From positions 62,001-126,000 of the forward strand of contig JAAVAX010000010.1 of assembly GCA_014803855.1 (NCBI GenBank): a stretch of DNA of 64,000 bases, read 5' to 3'. The notes beneath the pieces were generated by a model. It did no database searches. It saw only the letters and a list, made by a program, of their open reading frames with translations, and was not told the DNA's origin. Shown piece by piece: positions 62,081-64,000 of this stretch (the stretch's first letter is position 1; every line of letters begins with the position of its first letter). Made by a program: the position numbers and the translations under genes. Origin of the DNA: Mycoplasma sp. (GTDB lineage: Bacteria; Bacillota_I; Bacilli_A; Mycoplasmatales; Metamycoplasmataceae).

Positions 62081-64000
62081 TTAAAATAGTTTTATTTGAT
62101 CAGTATGTTCTAAATTAGAAGTAACACCAAGTGATTCTAATTTTTCTAATGATGTTTTATTTATTTGTGTTCTTTTCATTAAATCCTCTTTAGAAGTAAA
62201 TCATTTTTCATTTCTTGCTTCAGTAATTGATTTTGCAGCATTGATTCCTAAACCATCTAATACAATAAATGGTGGTATTAATGATTTGGTTTCATAATTG
62301 ATTTTCCACTCTGTAGCATCAGAATTTTTTAAATCAATATTAGATATACTTATTCCTCTAGCTAACATTTCATTTATCATTTCAAAAATTGGAATTAAAT
62401 ATTCTTCTTTTTGACTTAATTTATCTTTTCCATTTGAAAATTGTCTAGATTCAAGCTCTTTTAATTTTTTTTCAATTTGAGTTTTTGAACCAATTGAATT
62501 TTCAATATCAAAAACATCAGGTCTTACAGTAAAGAAAGTAGCATAATATTCAAGTGGATAATATATTTTAAATCATGCTATCCTTCAAGCCATCATTACA
62601 TATGCTGTAGCATGAGCTTTGGGAAACATATATTTAATTTTATTTAATGAATTAATGTATCAACTTTCAATTCCATTTTCTTTTAATAATTTTTCATCAT
62701 CAGCACTTAAACCTTTTCCTTTTCTAACTTTTTCCATTATTTGAAATGAAGAAGATGGGTCTATTCCTTTTTGCATTAGATAAACCATTATGTCATCACG
62801 ACATGAAATAACTTCATTTAATTTTTTGCCATTTTTAATTAAGTCCTCGGCATTATCATTTCATACATTTGTACCATGAGAAAGACCTGATATATTTATT
62901 AAATCATTGAATGACATTGGTTTAGCTACTTTTAACATTTTTCTAACAAATCTAGTACCAAATTCAGGTATACCTAATACACCTGTCTGTTCATTGTTTA
63001 TATCACTTGGTTTAACACCTAGAGGCTCAGTAGAGGAGAAAAGTTTTAATACATTTTTATCAGAAAATGAAATATCCTCTATTTTTACTTTGGTTAATTT
63101 TTGAAGTAATTTTATTGCAGTGGGATCATCATGACCTAGTAGATCTAATTTTAATACATTGTCATGTATTGCATGGAAATCAAAATGTGTAGTTTGTCAA
63201 GTGCTATTAATATCATTGGCTGGATAATTTATTGGTGTAAAATCTTCAACATCAAATTCTTTTGGAATAATTATTATTCCACCAGGGTGTTGACCTGTAG
63301 TTCTTTTTGATCCTTCAATTTTTTGAGCCAAATAACTAACAAAAATATTAGTTTTATTTATTCCTTGGTCTTCAAAGTATTTTTTAACAAAACCAAAGGC
63401 TGTTTTAGAGGCTACAGTAGATATAGTACCAGCTCTAAAAGTTCTTTCTTCTCCAAATAATCTTCTTACTTCTTGGTGAATTATTGGTTGATAATCACCT
63501 GAAAAATTAAGATCAATATCAGGTACTTTATCACCATTAAAACCCAAGAATGTTTCAAAAGGTATTGTTTGACCATTTTTGTGAAGTTCTTTATCACAAT
63601 TTGGGCACTTTTTATCATCCAAATCAAAACCACTTGTTGTTTTAGGATTATCAACAAATTCATTGTATTGACATTTCTTGCAAATATAGTGTGGTGGTAA
63701 AGGATTAACTTCTGTGATGTTACTTAATGTAGCAACAATAGAAGAACCAACTGAACCTCTAGAACCTACTAGATATCCATCATTTAGTGATTTTGCAACT
63801 AATTTATGACTAATTCAATATACAACACTAAAACCATATTCATTAATTGGTTCTAATTCCTTTACAATCCTGTCTTCTACAATTTTTGGTAAGTTAGAAC
63901 CATAAATTTTATAAGCATTTTCATATACTAATTTTTGAAGTTTATTATCAGAATCATCAAATTTAGGCGGATATAATTTTGATTTAATTATTTCTATATT
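62081..64000 (-). CDS. polC: DNA polymerase III PolC, C-terminal part (5' end outside window)
   Basis: About 640 C-terminal residues are present in one frame ending at TAA 62083-62081. They include [14 protein letters not shown], the Zn-finger-like CKKCQYNEF and CPNCDKE pairs, the catalytic [22 protein letters not shown] and a C-terminal [15 protein letters not shown]. This is the Gram-positive-type replicative polymerase PolC. The exonuclease and N-terminal domains lie beyond position 64000. It converges on the glycosyltransferase with 7 nt between stops. Confidence 0.95.

Overview
The window comes from a wall-less bacterium of the class Mollicutes. Base composition is very AT-rich. UGA is read as tryptophan throughout: nearly every long gene contains in-frame TGA codons at conserved Trp positions, and every real stop is TAA or TAG. 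prfA (RF1) is present. Several proteins carry mycoplasma lipoprotein signal peptides. The OppF with a long coiled-coil insert and the MG140-type helicase point to the pneumoniae-type branch (Ureaplasma / Malacoplasma / M. pneumoniae relatives). I cannot fix the species. No rRNA gene, tRNA gene, insertion sequence or CRISPR array was seen.

Layout. 1-6161: oligopeptide ABC transporter oppA(partial)-B-C-D-F with overlapping genes. 6375-7217: a Pro-rich lipoprotein followed by a structured RNA segment and a terminator. 7245-15627 (minus): a DhaM-like protein, rluD, a lipoprotein, uvrB, a chain nusB-hypothetical-tlyA-sufS-sufU, and an orphan PD-(D/E)XK nuclease. 15693-18022: two tandem YitT-family membrane proteins. 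18029-19836 (minus): prfA-prmC. 20046-25461 (plus): an unknown protein, prs, rsmG, dinB, a YfcE-like phosphoesterase and ffh, closed by a terminator. 25517-27047 (minus): an unknown protein and a lipoprotein that both lack ordinary start codons. 27368-31544 (plus): gmk-prpC-prkC-def, then pyrimidine-nucleoside phosphorylase. 31590-32060: a well-formed promoter, a 50-codon ORF and a structured RNA ending in a terminator.

32077-33081 (minus): a formate/nitrite-type channel. 33169-33894: a choline-kinase-like protein. 33905-41200 (minus): two tandem leucyl aminopeptidases of identical length, then valS-folD-DUF31 serine protease. 41244-47329 (minus): a 1067-residue helicase, a 793-residue OppF-like protein with no recognisable ATPase motifs, and an overlapping membrane protein. 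47623-48899: a frameshifted lipoprotein. 49354-50453: rplJ-rplL with an L10-type leader and a terminator. 50610-57210: a small membrane protein, a giant SGNH hydrolase, glpF, ppa and a large lipoprotein. 57222-62073: rpiB, a Sua5-like protein, rsgA-rpe, then glf and a family 2 glycosyltransferase. 62081-64000 (minus): the C-terminal part of polC.

The most unusual features are these. (1) The OppF-like pseudo-ATPase at 41671-44052 has kept the full architecture and length of OppF but lost the Walker A, signature, Walker B and H-loop residues. (2) A -10 hexamer sits only 8-11 nt before the start codon in at least 14 genes, which implies leaderless mRNAs. (3) Three genes appear to start at AUU or AUA. 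(4) A lipoprotein is broken by one base at adjacent A and T homopolymers. (5) Two structured intergenic RNAs end in their own terminators. All family assignments are by eye from motifs; no database search was run.
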